Positions 43,546 through 52,623 of a stretch of DNA of 64,000 nt are shown here, piece by piece. Below the pieces are notes generated by a model. It did not search any database, was not told where the DNA came from, and was given only the letters and a program-made list of their open reading frames with translations. The stretch is from Phycisphaerales bacterium. Lineage in GTDB: Bacteria; Planctomycetota; Phycisphaerae; Phycisphaerales; SM1A02. A program made the translations under genes and the position numbers. Each line of letters starts with the position of its first letter. Within the stretch, counting starts at the first letter, position 1. Location: positions 1 to 64,000 of the forward strand of contig JABABM010000010.1 in the NCBI GenBank assembly GCA_014238205.1, given 5' to 3'.

Positions 43546-44309
43546 CACTGGTCGTACAGGACATTTCTCATGACTACCCGTCTTCGCCTGCCCTTGCGAG
43601 CGTGAGTGCAACTGCTCGTCCGGGGCGGGTTACATCACTCCTGGGGGCGAATGCATCCGGCAAGACGACTCTCCTCCGTATCGCGGCTGGACTGCTCAAG
43701 CCATCAGCCGGGAGTGTGACCTGGTCTGGAAATGAGGTAGGCGAATTTGCTGCAGCACATCGCGCGGCATCCATTTCATTTCTCTCCCAAAGGCCCAGGC
43801 AGGATGTCCCCTTGACGGTTCGTCAGATCATCCAGCTGGGAAGGGTTCGGTTGGATCCGGACCCACATGGCGCCGAGGCAATCATCGCCCAACTCGAACT
43901 CAGGTCACTCCTCGACAGGCCGTTCCCGGCTCTTTCAGTAGGCCAGCAGCAGCGTGTTCATGTCGCAAGGGTTCTTCACCAGCATCAGGCAGGCGGTTTG
44001 ATCATTCTTGATGAGCCCACTGCGCCCATGGATCCACGGCATGCCGCGGTGACGCTTCACATGCTCCAGGAGCGTGCCTTGAATGGCGCAACCATCCTTC
44101 TTTCAATGCATGACATAGGACTTGCGTCTTCCTGTTCGGATGATGCGTGGCTTCTTGATGGGGGATCGCTGGCATGTGCTGGTCCTGTGAATGACGTTCT
44201 TGAGCCTGACAGGCTTCAGGAGGCATTTGGACTTGCTTATGAGTGGGTAGAACGGCATGACGGCACCCACTGGCTGGTGCCCGGCAGTATTCACAACAAG
44301 GTTGAATGA
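43542..44309 (+). CDS. FecE/BtuD-type ABC ATPase
   Basis: 255 residues. Walker A GANASGKTT, Walker B LIILDEPTAPMDP, and the switch histidine SMHDIG. The signature reads LSVGQQQRVHVARVL, with Val in place of the first Gly of LSGGQ. It energises the permease encoded just upstream. The ATG at 43542 overlaps the permease stop (ATGA); the longer frame from 43398 runs inside the permease. C-terminal extension about 60 residues beyond the switch region. Confidence 0.93.
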   Translation: MTLVVQDISHDYPSSPALASVSATARPGRVTSLLGANASGKTTLLRIAAGLLKPSAGSVTWSGNEVGEFAAAHRAASISFLSQRPRQDVPLTVRQIIQLGRVRLDPDPHGAEAIIAQLELRSLLDRPFPALSVGQQQRVHVARVLHQHQAGGLIILDEPTAPMDPRHAAVTLHMLQERALNGATILLSMHDIGLASSCSDDAWLLDGGSLACAGPVNDVLEPDRLQEAFGLAYEWVERHDGTHWLVPGSIHNKVE

Positions 44310-44313
44310 GGGG

Positions 44314-44319
44314 TACACT
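44314..44319 (+). promoter_or_regulatory. Candidate promoter of the gene at 44326
   Basis: TACACT ends six bases before the ATG, with TTCACA 18 bases upstream (44290-44295) as a possible -35. No Shine-Dalgarno lies between; a leaderless transcript is predicted. Confidence 0.5.
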
Positions 44320-44325
44320 GGCCGC

Positions 44326-44886
44326 ATGGGCAGATTTGAAATCATCCTGGTTCTCATAGGCATTGTCTGGACAGTCGTTTCAGCAGTTGCCCAGAAGAAG
44401 GCGAAGGCTGCCAAGTTGGCCGCTTTGCAGGCTGAAGACCCTGATTCCATGCTCTTTCAGGGAGATGAAGAAGAGGACGACGAACCCCTTGCAGGCATTG
44501 AAGTCGAGGTGGCAAACCATGATGTTCAGCTAAGCCCATTTCAGAAGCTTCGAGAGAAGAGATTGGCCCAACTCCGAAGCAAGTCAAGGCTTGCCCCGGC
44601 CGGCGGAGTAGCATCAGGAACTCCGATCAGAGTGCCGATCCAGACCAGGGCCACACTTGTTCCAGGCGAAACAGCGGACCCCCGTCAAGCAGGGGCCGTG
44701 GAAAAATTGCCCCCCATAGATGAGCATGGCCATGAGAAGGCCTGGTCCAAGGGAGCTCCCCAGGGCAACGCCGTTGCGCAGAGGTTGCGAGATGTCCTCG
44801 GGGACAGGCTTCGAGTGCGTGAAGCCATCCTTCTCAATGAGCTTCTCAGCAAGCCCTTGTCTATCAGGGAAACCTCTCGTTCCTGA
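44326..44886 (+). CDS. Membrane-anchored acidic protein, unknown function
   Basis: 186 residues. One N-terminal transmembrane helix (FEIILVLIGIVWTVVSAVA), a Lys/Ala segment, an acidic patch (FQGDEEEDDEPLAG), then a flexible Pro/Arg-containing part and a C-terminal helix (GDRLRVREAILLNELLSKP). The C-terminal helical segment resembles those of planctomycete proteins of unknown function. The soluble part is expected in the cytoplasm. No family is recognised. Confidence 0.65.
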   Translation: MGRFEIILVLIGIVWTVVSAVAQKKAKAAKLAALQAEDPDSMLFQGDEEEDDEPLAGIEVEVANHDVQLSPFQKLREKRLAQLRSKSRLAPAGGVASGTPIRVPIQTRATLVPGETADPRQAGAVEKLPPIDEHGHEKAWSKGAPQGNAVAQRLRDVLGDRLRVREAILLNELLSKPLSIRETSRS

Positions 44887-44960
44887 CAGGTTCGCGACAG
44901 ATCGCAGCGTGTTCGACGCAGGTTCCTGCATGTTCGAGAAACTTCAGTTGGCCAGGTCGC

Positions 44961-44966
44961 TATACT
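44961..44966 (+). promoter_or_regulatory. Candidate -10 of the peptidase-accBC unit
   Basis: TATACT followed by CTCCGCGCG and the ATG at 44976. No Shine-Dalgarno; predicted leaderless. Confidence 0.5.
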
Positions 44967-44975
44967 CTCCGCGCG

Positions 44976-46118
44976 ATGACAGATATAGCAACCATGGAAC
45001 TGGGCCAGGAGGAGCTCCAGCGAAGCCAGGTTCGGCTTGAGGCACTTCGTGCCATGCTCGCTGAAGCGGGCCTTTCGGCAATTCTCATCGAGCATGAGGT
45101 CGATATCTGGTACCTGACCGGCTTCGTAGGTCATTCAGCAACACTTGTCGTTGGTCCAACAAACGCGTCCATCCTGTGTGATGCGAGGTACGAGGAATAT
45201 CTACAGCCGTGGTCACATGGAGGGGTCCATGAGGTGCTCATCGGCCCTCGGCATACCAAGGCTGATCGAATCAGGGTCGTTGCCGGTGAATATGACCTTT
45301 CAACCGTGGGTTTTCAATCTGAGCACCTGACCGTAGCGAGCCTCCAGGCACTTCGAAAGGAGCTTGAAGGCATTGATCTGGTTGAAACCACGGGAGTTCT
45401 TGCGACCCTCCGGGCGATCAAGGACCTCCATGAAGTGTCTGTGATCGAGCAATGCATTCAGGTGCAGGGTGCTGCACTGGATGCAGCAATGCTCCAGGTC
45501 GAGGTCGGCATGGCGGAGTCTGAGCTTGCGGCAATCCTCGAGTTTGAAATGCGGAAACGAGGCGCTTCGGGCGCCAGTTTCGAGCCGATCATTGCGACCG
45601 GCTCAAACTCATCGGTCATCCACCACATGCCTGGCAGCAAGCCTATTGAAGAGGGGATGCTCCTGGTCGACTGGGGGGCGAGGATAGACGGGTACTGTTC
45701 AGATCTGACTCGCACATTCTGCTTCGGACCGATGCCGGGACAGATGGCTGAAATCTATGACATCGTTCTTGAGGCACAGGAAGCAGCTATCCAGGCCTGT
45801 TGCCCAGGCGCAGATTGCAAGGATGTTGATGCCGTGGCTCGCAATATCATTGCTTCGGCAGGATTTGGAGAGGCATTTTCCCATGGCCTGGGCCATGGCC
45901 TTGGCATGGAGGTGCATGAGTCGCCGAATTTCAGTGTGAAGTCCGGTGGAGTTGTCCTTGAGGCCGGAATGGTCATGACCGTAGAGCCGGGCATCTACCT
46001 TCCGGGCATCGGTGGAATACGCGTCGAAGACGATGTTCTCATTACGGAAGACGGATATCGCGTGTTGTCCGATCAAATCGTAAAATCCCATGACGCAGCT
46101 GTCAGGGATCTGGGTTGA
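44976..46118 (+). CDS. M24 family aminopeptidase (Xaa-Pro type)
   Basis: 380 residues. Creatinase N-terminal domain followed by the pita-bread metallopeptidase domain with the metal ligands Asp in LLVDWGARIDGYCSDLTRTF (two Asp), His in FSHGLGHGLGMEVHESP, Glu in VMTVEPGIYLPG and Glu in GGIRVEDDVLI. It removes residues before proline from peptides or cleaves X-Pro dipeptides, in the cytoplasm. The gene stands before accB and accC, an arrangement (peptidase, accBC) known from many bacteria, where efp usually lies between; efp is absent here. Confidence 0.93.
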   Translation: MTDIATMELGQEELQRSQVRLEALRAMLAEAGLSAILIEHEVDIWYLTGFVGHSATLVVGPTNASILCDARYEEYLQPWSHGGVHEVLIGPRHTKADRIRVVAGEYDLSTVGFQSEHLTVASLQALRKELEGIDLVETTGVLATLRAIKDLHEVSVIEQCIQVQGAALDAAMLQVEVGMAESELAAILEFEMRKRGASGASFEPIIATGSNSSVIHHMPGSKPIEEGMLLVDWGARIDGYCSDLTRTFCFGPMPGQMAEIYDIVLEAQEAAIQACCPGADCKDVDAVARNIIASAGFGEAFSHGLGHGLGMEVHESPNFSVKSGGVVLEAGMVMTVEPGIYLPGIGGIRVEDDVLITEDGYRVLSDQIVKSHDAAVRDLG

Positions 46119-46143
46119 TGCTGTCGGTATTGGAGTTGATTGC

Positions 46144-46611
46144 ATGATTGACATTCGCAAGCTCAAGGAACTGGTTCGGTTGATGGTCGCAAATGACCTT
46201 ACTGAAATCGATCTTCGTGACAGCGAGGAGCAGGTGACACTCCATCGCCCCGGCCCCGGTGATGCCCCAGTGGTTCAACAGGTTGCGGCAGCAGCACCCC
46301 CTCCACCTGTTCAGCAGGGGGCAGCAGTTCCTCCTCCAGCCGCGGCGCCTGTCGAAGATGACACGGCGGGCCTTGTTTCAATCGCAAGTCCGATGGTCGG
46401 CACGTTCTACGCAGCAGCAACCCCTGATGCGGTGTCATTTGTTTCGGAAGGCGATGCAGTCAAGGAGGACACGATCGTCTGCATTGTCGAGGCCATGAAG
46501 ATCTTCAATGAGATCAAGGCCGAGGTCAACGGGACCATCACAAAGGTGCTTGTTTCCAATGGCGATGCCGTTGAATTCGGGCAGGACCTTTACCTAGTCA
46601 AGCCGGACTGA
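46144..46611 (+). CDS. accB: Biotin carboxyl carrier protein of acetyl-CoA carboxylase
   Basis: 155 residues. An N-terminal helical part (IDIRKLKELVRLMVANDLTEI), an Ala/Pro-rich linker (about residues 45-75), then the biotinyl domain with SPMVGTFY and the biotin attachment lysine in VEAMKIFNEI (the family more often has AMKMM). It carries CO2 between biotin carboxylase and carboxyltransferase in fatty-acid synthesis. The ATG at 46144 is preferred over one at 46090 inside the peptidase gene. Confidence 0.95.
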   Translation: MIDIRKLKELVRLMVANDLTEIDLRDSEEQVTLHRPGPGDAPVVQQVAAAAPPPPVQQGAAVPPPAAAPVEDDTAGLVSIASPMVGTFYAAATPDAVSFVSEGDAVKEDTIVCIVEAMKIFNEIKAEVNGTITKVLVSNGDAVEFGQDLYLVKPD

Positions 46612-46624
46612 GAACCAGGTATAC

Positions 46625-47983
46625 ATGCCCATGTTTTCCAGGATCCTCATCGCTAATCGAGGCGAGATTGCCTTGCGAATCATTCGTGCAGCCCGGGAAC
46701 TCGGGCTGGAGACGGTCTGTGTCTATTCAGAGGCCGACAGGGATGGCCCTTGGCTCCTCCAGGCAGATCATTCCATATGCATCGGACCTCCTCCGCCCCT
46801 GGATTCATATCTCAGGATCGATCGGATCATTGCCGCCGCCGAAACGGCAAAGGCCGATGCCATCCATCCTGGGTATGGATTTCTCGCTGAGAATGCGGAG
46901 TTCGCCTCTGTCTGCAGGGATTGTCATATCGAGTTCATCGGCCCCAGCCCCGAGGCCATGGCCCTTCTTGGAGACAAGATCTCCTGCAGGGCAATGGCGA
47001 AGAAGGCGGGGACGCCGATCTTCCCGGGATCAGAAGAGGCCATAGAGGACGAAGAGGAAGCTGTGCAACTGGCACATGAAATAGGCTTCCCGGTCATCGT
47101 CAAGGCTGCCGCAGGAGGCGGGGGGCGGGGTATGCGGGTGGTGCATGAGCCGGGCCAGTTGGAAGCTGCCATCCAATCAGCCCAGCAGGAGGCAGCATCG
47201 GCTTTCGGCAATGGGGCCGTATACATCGAGAAGTTCCTCGAGCGTGCCAGGCACGTGGAGGTTCAATGTCTCGGCGACAAGCATGGCAACGCCATTCACC
47301 TCTACAACAGGGACTGTACATCACAGAGAAGGCACCAGAAGCTCATCGAGGAGGGGCCTGCACCTGGCATTCAGGACGATCGGCGAGATGAGGTATGCCA
47401 ATCAGCAGCGAATCTCATTCGGAATGCAGGCTACTCAGGTGCCGCCACATGCGAGTTTCTCATGGATCGAGATTCAACCTTCTACATGCTGGAGGTGAAT
47501 ACACGCGTTCAAGTTGAGCATCCGGTGACCGAGATGATCACGGGCGTGGATATTGTCAAGGAATCAATCCTTGTTGCAGCAGGATTGCCCCTGTCTTGTA
47601 AACAAGAAGAGATCACGATCAATGGCCACGCCATCGAGTGCAGGATAAATGCCGAGGATCCAGATCGAAACTTCATGCCGCAGGCAGGCATCGTGGAGGA
47701 ATACGTGGCCCCGGGAGGCCATGGGGTTCGAGTCGATTCCCATGTCACGCCCGGGTACCTCATACCCCCAAACTACGACTCGATGATCGCAAAGCTCATA
47801 GTGCACGGCCGTGACAGGGAGGAGGCGATCGCTCGAATGAGCAGCGCCCTGTCGGAGTTCAGAATCGGCCCGGGAAAGACGACCATACCCCTGCACAGGC
47901 GGATTCTCCGCGAACGCGAGTTCATTGAAATGGATGTTGACATCCACTATGTAGAACGAATGCTCGACTCGGACGAGAGCTGA
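46625..47983 (+). CDS. accC: Biotin carboxylase subunit of acetyl-CoA carboxylase
   Basis: 452 residues. ATP-grasp enzyme carboxylating biotin on AccB. Conserved: RILIANRGEIALRIIRAARELG, IHPGYGFLAENAEFA, the glycine-rich loop KAAAGGGGRGMRVV, EKFLERARHVEVQ, RDCTSQRRHQKLIEEGPAPG and EVNTRVQVEHPVTE. Length is normal. It follows accB by 13 bases and ends one base before the end of the convergent CvpA-like gene. Confidence 0.97.
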   Translation: MPMFSRILIANRGEIALRIIRAARELGLETVCVYSEADRDGPWLLQADHSICIGPPPPLDSYLRIDRIIAAAETAKADAIHPGYGFLAENAEFASVCRDCHIEFIGPSPEAMALLGDKISCRAMAKKAGTPIFPGSEEAIEDEEEAVQLAHEIGFPVIVKAAAGGGGRGMRVVHEPGQLEAAIQSAQQEAASAFGNGAVYIEKFLERARHVEVQCLGDKHGNAIHLYNRDCTSQRRHQKLIEEGPAPGIQDDRRDEVCQSAANLIRNAGYSGAATCEFLMDRDSTFYMLEVNTRVQVEHPVTEMITGVDIVKESILVAAGLPLSCKQEEITINGHAIECRINAEDPDRNFMPQAGIVEEYVAPGGHGVRVDSHVTPGYLIPPNYDSMIAKLIVHGRDREEAIARMSSALSEFRIGPGKTTIPLHRRILREREFIEMDVDIHYVERMLDSDES

Positions 47984-49630
47984 TCAGCGGGCAGGAATGT
48001 CAACGTCCATCGAGCCGATCAAGATGTGGCCCAGCCTGAATGACGTGACCTTGACGCCCCCGGTTACCTGGAAGACCAGAAGCAGTCGCTGTTCCTGTGT
48101 CTTGGAGAGAACAGGCAGTTGGGATGGATTCTTGAGGTTGGATCGCGGGTCGAGGCTGATTTCAACTTCAGGCCCGAAGTAGAACACGTATCCGATCGGC
48201 GTGTACTTGTTGCCGTACGAGTCGATCAGGGCCAGTTCGTCCGAAGCATCCGTCTTATCTTCGAGTTGTCCCCCGAGCCAGGTCGGCTGGTTCCGACTTA
48301 CGTCGACGTATACGATCTGTGTGCCGGGTTCCGAATAGACGCCTTCCGCTTGAAGGGTCCGCGAGGTAGCCCCGCGATCGGCTTTCTGCATTCGAAGGAA
48401 GCCGGATTCAAAGTACCCGTCCACCATGCTCATGGTTCCAGGCACACGGTTTCTGCTGGGACTGAAATTCGGCACGCGATCGATTACGTGAACCAGGTTC
48501 ATTTCATCACTTCCAATGTCTCCTCCAAGGCGACGGTTGTCCGTTGCGCCGCCGGCACCCTGCTGGAGCATTGCCTGGATGTCCTGGCTCGATCCCGGCA
48601 TGGATGACCATTGGGGGACATCGAACCGAGTGCCTCGAATCTGGAGGTAGTTGGGTTTGAAGGCGTCATCTCGAGATTCGAATATGAACCAGAACTCCGC
48701 ATCCTTTCGACCCGGTACGCTCGTGGCGTAGTTCATTCGGTCATCAAACGCATAGCCCATGCGCATGACCGCATCTCCCTCGTGGGGATCCTGTGTCCAG
48801 TAGATTGGATGGAGGATTTCAGGACTGTCCTGTGCACTCGATTTGCCGACAAGTCGGACCTGACTGCTTGCCAGTGACAGTTGCTTTCCGAAGTCCATGG
48901 AAGAAGCGCTGAAGAGTGTCTTGAGCACCCAGTAGCGTGAACCCTCAGGGTGCAGTACTGGAGCATCTGAATTGGAGAGAAAGGCAACGCCGTCCGAGGG
49001 CATGGAGATCTGGCCCTCGCCATCATTGATGTTGTCTCTCAGGAGGGAGGCCTGCTTGTAGAGTTCGGGGTTGTATTGTTTAAGCGGCGAGGAACTGAGG
49101 TTCGGGTAGAGGGTTGAAACACTTGCCCACTCGTAGAACTCGTTCGTCCACTTGTCTACCGGCGCCCAGAGCCTGGGACCCATTTCACTCATGACACCTG
49201 CGCGACCTCGCTCACGCCCGAATCCCTGGTACCCCATGAACTCGTGCGGGCCATGAAAGAAGCCGAGTGCAGTCATCGTGAATCCAATGGTCAGGATTCC
49301 GGAGCACAGGCCGGCAATGGCCCCCATTGTCATGTCAGGCCCCTGGGGAATCATGATGTTGTTTCGAACAATCGAATCACCAGCCCATCTGAGGGTTGCA
49401 AGGAAGAAGGCAAAGAGTCCTGCCAGAGACAGTCCCATTGCATATCCATCGAAGGTTCCTCCGCCAAGGAAGAAGCCGATGGCCACTGGTTCCCAGAATG
49501 CAAATGCCAGCGCGCCGGCCACGATGACCGCAATCAGGTGGAGAAGGGAGCTGAAGAAGCCCTGGTTCGACCACCAGTAGGCAATCAGGAGGACAAGGCC
49601 GATGATGATCAGATTGAGGAGGACACTCAT
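47984..49630 (-). CDS. CvpA-like membrane protein with large extracytoplasmic domain
   Basis: 548 residues. The first 130 residues hold about four transmembrane helices arranged like CvpA/colicin V production proteins (LLNLIIIGLVLLIAYWWSNQGFFSSLLHL, GLFAFFLATLRWAGDSIV, MGAIAGLCSGILTIGFTMTALGFF). The remaining 400 residues are soluble, contain GFGRERGRAGVMSEMGPRLWAPVDKWTNEFYEWAS and several beta-rich segments ending KVTSFRLGHILIGSMDVDI, and match nothing I recognise. It begins in an ATGA overlap with the pseudo-GspE gene, so it belongs to the PilT-containing operon; a role as membrane partner of those ATPases is inferred. Confidence 0.75.
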   Translation of the reverse strand: MSVLLNLIIIGLVLLIAYWWSNQGFFSSLLHLIAVIVAGALAFAFWEPVAIGFFLGGGTFDGYAMGLSLAGLFAFFLATLRWAGDSIVRNNIMIPQGPDMTMGAIAGLCSGILTIGFTMTALGFFHGPHEFMGYQGFGRERGRAGVMSEMGPRLWAPVDKWTNEFYEWASVSTLYPNLSSSPLKQYNPELYKQASLLRDNINDGEGQISMPSDGVAFLSNSDAPVLHPEGSRYWVLKTLFSASSMDFGKQLSLASSQVRLVGKSSAQDSPEILHPIYWTQDPHEGDAVMRMGYAFDDRMNYATSVPGRKDAEFWFIFESRDDAFKPNYLQIRGTRFDVPQWSSMPGSSQDIQAMLQQGAGGATDNRRLGGDIGSDEMNLVHVIDRVPNFSPSRNRVPGTMSMVDGYFESGFLRMQKADRGATSRTLQAEGVYSEPGTQIVYVDVSRNQPTWLGGQLEDKTDASDELALIDSYGNKYTPIGYVFYFGPEVEISLDPRSNLKNPSQLPVLSKTQEQRLLLVFQVTGGVKVTSFRLGHILIGSMDVDIPAR

Positions 49631-51318
49631 GTCTTTGCGCCTTCCTTTGGATTCGCGGTGCTGGCCTTCTTCTTCTTCTTCTTCGAGGAGAAGACTCTTG
49701 ATATCTCCTCAAGCGAGGTTTCTCCCATGCCTGCCTTCAGGAGGCCCGCCTCCTGGAGAAGAAGCATTCTGTTGCGACGTGCCTGGGACATGGCGCTCTT
49801 GAGATCACCGCCTCGGAGATGTGTACGGATCTCCTTGTCGATGAAGAAGACTTCAAATACGCCGGTCTGGCCGAGATATCCCGTTCCCGTGCAGGCAGGG
49901 CAGTCCTCGATCTTGTTCTTGACCCTCACCTTGCCCACAGGCAGATGGATGTCCTTGCCAACTGCAGCAGGGAGCTTCAGATTTTCAAGTTCCTCCGGGG
50001 CAGCTGCCTGCTTGCATTTTGGGCAGAGTTTCCTGATCAATCGCTGGTTCATCACGGCTCGGAGAGGTTTCACCGCTTCGTCAACATCGCCGATGTACTT
50101 CACCCACTCCTTGACTGCATTTATCACCGAATCCGATTGCATGGTGAGGTAGATAAGCGGCCCTTGTCGACCCGGGGCAGCTGAAACACGGGCGACGTCG
50201 GCATCCTTGATGTCGGATGCCAGGCAGATGTCAGGGTCACGTCGAAGGATGGACTGGAGGCTCGTTGCATAGTCCACGTCCGGATTCGTCTTGTCCCATT
50301 CAACCTGGTCGACTCCGTCGATCCACGCCTCGGGTTCATATTCAAGAGTCTTGATGTTGCACGTATACGCATCATGCCTTCCAAGGCATGCGTAGCCTGT
50401 TGAGGTAAGACCCTGTCGAGGAGGCGCAGTGATCAGCACGATGCCGTGCCGGTCATGTGATTCCATGAGCCCGTCAAGCCCTTCCCGCTGCTGGGGAAGA
50501 AGGCCAAGCAGGTCATAGTTGATCTTGCGCTGTTCTTCTCGATTGAACTCGATGCATGCTGTCTGGCCCTTGGATGAACCGGATGTAGTCAGATGAACAT
50601 CCCGTTCGCCCGAAGGGGCTGTCATGGTGAACTTGCCGGACTGGCGTCTTCGCGTGTTTGAAATATCGAGGCCGGCGACTTGTTTGAAGAAGTTCAACAC
50701 ATGGCCACAGGCTTCCGTAGTCAACTCCCCATGTTTCGTTCGAACTCCATCAATGGTTCGCCAGAGGGCGGCGCCTGAATCTCCAAGGAGCATGTCGATC
50801 CGGGATGCTCGTTCTTCGATGGCCGGCCCGAGGACATCCTCGGCCTGCAGGTAGATCTGGAACTCGGGTTCATCCTTGCCTGGTATGGGCACGGACTTTC
50901 CACGGACATCGGCGAATTGGATGACGGCCGCCTGGCGAGCCTTGGCCTGCTTCTTGGCGTGCGCGGCATTGGCGTCCTTTGAGAAGGAAAGGACATACCT
51001 GCGTTCTTCAGGAACCGATTGATTCCGCACTCGCCAATAGACCAGGATCGGAATGAGCATGACCAGGAGTGCAGCGGGCAAACTGATCCAGAACGACCAT
51101 GCTGCGAACATGATGACGATTGCCAGGAAGCCTGCAGAGAGGTGCACGGCATTCCATCTCTTCCAGTTCAGGTTGAAATACCGAACGTCCTTGTCGAGCT
51201 TTGCCGACACCAGCCATCCCCAGGCTATGAATCCGCCCCACATCAGCAGGGGCTTCCATGGACTCATCAGGAGAACAGTGGAATCGCTCAGCACGTATTG
51301 AATCGATGGGGCGTTCAT
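49627..51318 (-). CDS. Membrane-anchored GspE/PilB-like protein with degenerate Walker A
   Basis: 563 residues. Two hydrophobic segments (about 22-40 and 60-95) precede a GspE/PilB-type core, an unusual N-terminus for this family. The core is recognisable from CPKCK and CPACTGTGYLGQTGVFEVF (the tetracysteine zinc motif, about 432-490) and RRDPDICLASDIKDADVARV (Walker B region, 360-375). At the P-loop, residues 297-306 read TAPPRQGLTS where the family has TGPTGSGKTT: the essential lysine is leucine. The Walker B glutamate is replaced (ASDIKD for VGEIRD). ATP hydrolysis is therefore doubtful. A Lys-rich tail (SSKKKKKK) ends it. It lies between an intact PilT-like gene and the CvpA-like gene. 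Confidence 0.85.
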   Translation of the reverse strand: MNAPSIQYVLSDSTVLLMSPWKPLLMWGGFIAWGWLVSAKLDKDVRYFNLNWKRWNAVHLSAGFLAIVIMFAAWSFWISLPAALLVMLIPILVYWRVRNQSVPEERRYVLSFSKDANAAHAKKQAKARQAAVIQFADVRGKSVPIPGKDEPEFQIYLQAEDVLGPAIEERASRIDMLLGDSGAALWRTIDGVRTKHGELTTEACGHVLNFFKQVAGLDISNTRRRQSGKFTMTAPSGERDVHLTTSGSSKGQTACIEFNREEQRKINYDLLGLLPQQREGLDGLMESHDRHGIVLITAPPRQGLTSTGYACLGRHDAYTCNIKTLEYEPEAWIDGVDQVEWDKTNPDVDYATSLQSILRRDPDICLASDIKDADVARVSAAPGRQGPLIYLTMQSDSVINAVKEWVKYIGDVDEAVKPLRAVMNQRLIRKLCPKCKQAAAPEELENLKLPAAVGKDIHLPVGKVRVKNKIEDCPACTGTGYLGQTGVFEVFFIDKEIRTHLRGGDLKSAMSQARRNRMLLLQEAGLLKAGMGETSLEEISRVFSSKKKKKKASTANPKEGAKT

Positions 51319-51337
51319 GATCGTGGTTCGTGTGGTT

Positions 51338-52471
51338 TCAGGAAATACCCTTCAGACGCATCTTGAGTTCTTCAGGCTTCGGAGTTGCCTCGAGCGCAAC
51401 CCTGTGGTGGATGATCTCATCTTCAACCAGTTCCACCAGGGCAGAGGTGAAGTCGATCATGCCTTCCTCGTGACTCTTTCGGATGATGTCGAGCAGTTCG
51501 CCTTCGCGAGCCTCCAGAATGTACTTCTGTACGGCAGGGGAGCCAAGGAGAATTTCGATGGCTGGTATACGGGGTATGTCGTCCTTGAGTGTCGGGAGCA
51601 GTTTCTGGTAGACGATGGCACGAAGATTGTACGCAAGCAGTTTTCGGATCTGCTCGACTTCATCGGCATCAAACAGATCATAGATGCGGCCGAAGGTCTG
51701 CCATGCGGACGAGGCATGAATTGTTCCGAAGACAAGGTGGCCCGTTTCTGCTGCACGAATGGCTGCTTCGAAGGTCTCCTTGTCTCGCATTTCACCAACA
51801 AGGACGACATCGGGGTCCTCGCGGACCAGGGCTCGCAGTGCCTCGTTGAAGTCGAGGCAGTCGATGCCGACTTCCCTCTGGTTGATGCTTGCCTTGTCAT
51901 CCTTGAAGATGTACTCGATCGGGTCTTCGATCGTGACGATGTGGCATCGGCGACGCTGATTGATGTATTGGAGCATTGCAGCGATCGAAGTCGACTTGCC
52001 TGAGCCGGTGACGCCCGCAAAGAGAATGATTCCGTTGGCCGCCATCGCAACGGGGCCGAGGATCTCTGGAATATGCAACTGTTCGAACGTCTTGATGTCT
52101 GAGGTGATCAGCCTGCATGCAAGGGCTACCTTGCCACGGGTCATGAAGATGTTGACCCTGAAGCGACGATCCTCGTCATAGTCATATGCAAGGTCGAATT
52201 GCCCATGCCGCTTGAAGTGCTTGTACTGTCCTTCGTCGAGGATATCGAGGCTGATCTGGTGGCCGTCGTTGCTGGCCACAATCTCCGTGTTGAGTGTTCG
52301 GAGCTCACCCCTCACTCGAATTCGAGGTTGCGTTTCAGCCTTGATATGGAGGTCAGACGCTTCGTAGTTGATGCAGGCCTTCAGCAATTTGCGGAAGATG
52401 GCCTCTCCGGCACCACTTTCAGTGCCCTTGTTGTGCGTGACAGCACCAAAGACTTCCTTAACTTCAGTCAT
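51338..52471 (-). CDS. PilT-like type IV pilus retraction ATPase
   Basis: 377 residues. Complete PilT/GspE hexameric ATPase: N-terminal ASDLHIKAETQPRIRVRGEL, Walker A GVTGSGKST (about 153-161), Asp box TIEDPIEYIF, Walker B DPDVVLVGEMRD, His box AAETGHLVFGTIHAS, and the C-terminal retraction-type segment. In the family it depolymerises pilin and drives twitching or DNA uptake (dprA is also present in this window). It is the first gene of a three-gene operon with the pseudo-GspE and CvpA-like genes, 19 bases before the next start. Confidence 0.92.
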   Translation of the reverse strand: MTEVKEVFGAVTHNKGTESGAGEAIFRKLLKACINYEASDLHIKAETQPRIRVRGELRTLNTEIVASNDGHQISLDILDEGQYKHFKRHGQFDLAYDYDEDRRFRVNIFMTRGKVALACRLITSDIKTFEQLHIPEILGPVAMAANGIILFAGVTGSGKSTSIAAMLQYINQRRRCHIVTIEDPIEYIFKDDKASINQREVGIDCLDFNEALRALVREDPDVVLVGEMRDKETFEAAIRAAETGHLVFGTIHASSAWQTFGRIYDLFDADEVEQIRKLLAYNLRAIVYQKLLPTLKDDIPRIPAIEILLGSPAVQKYILEAREGELLDIIRKSHEEGMIDFTSALVELVEDEIIHHRVALEATPKPEELKMRLKGIS

Positions 52472-52588
52472 CGAAAGGCATGCTCCTGCTGATCAATGGA
52501 GACCCCCGCCTGGGGGGCGTCCGGACAGATCATCGTAGCAGATGGGCCCCGCAGGGGCGATTCCGGCGTTTGGAGATATTTCTGAAAC

Positions 52589-52617
52589 TTGACATGGCGA
52601 CCCCCTCTCGGCATCAT
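52589..52617 (+). promoter_or_regulatory. guaB promoter
   Basis: TTGACA (52589-52594), a 17-base spacer, and CATCAT (52612-52617), followed by six bases to the ATG at 52624. This is the best complete -35/-10 pair in the window and predicts a leaderless guaB mRNA. The upstream in-frame ATG at 52594 would lie in the -35. Confidence 0.55.
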
Positions 52618-52623
52618 CGTCGG

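Noticed and set aside
47110-47145. G-rich stretch in accC as a quadruplex
   Set aside because: It is explained by the conserved glycine-rich ATP-grasp loop and does not give four clearly separated tracts.
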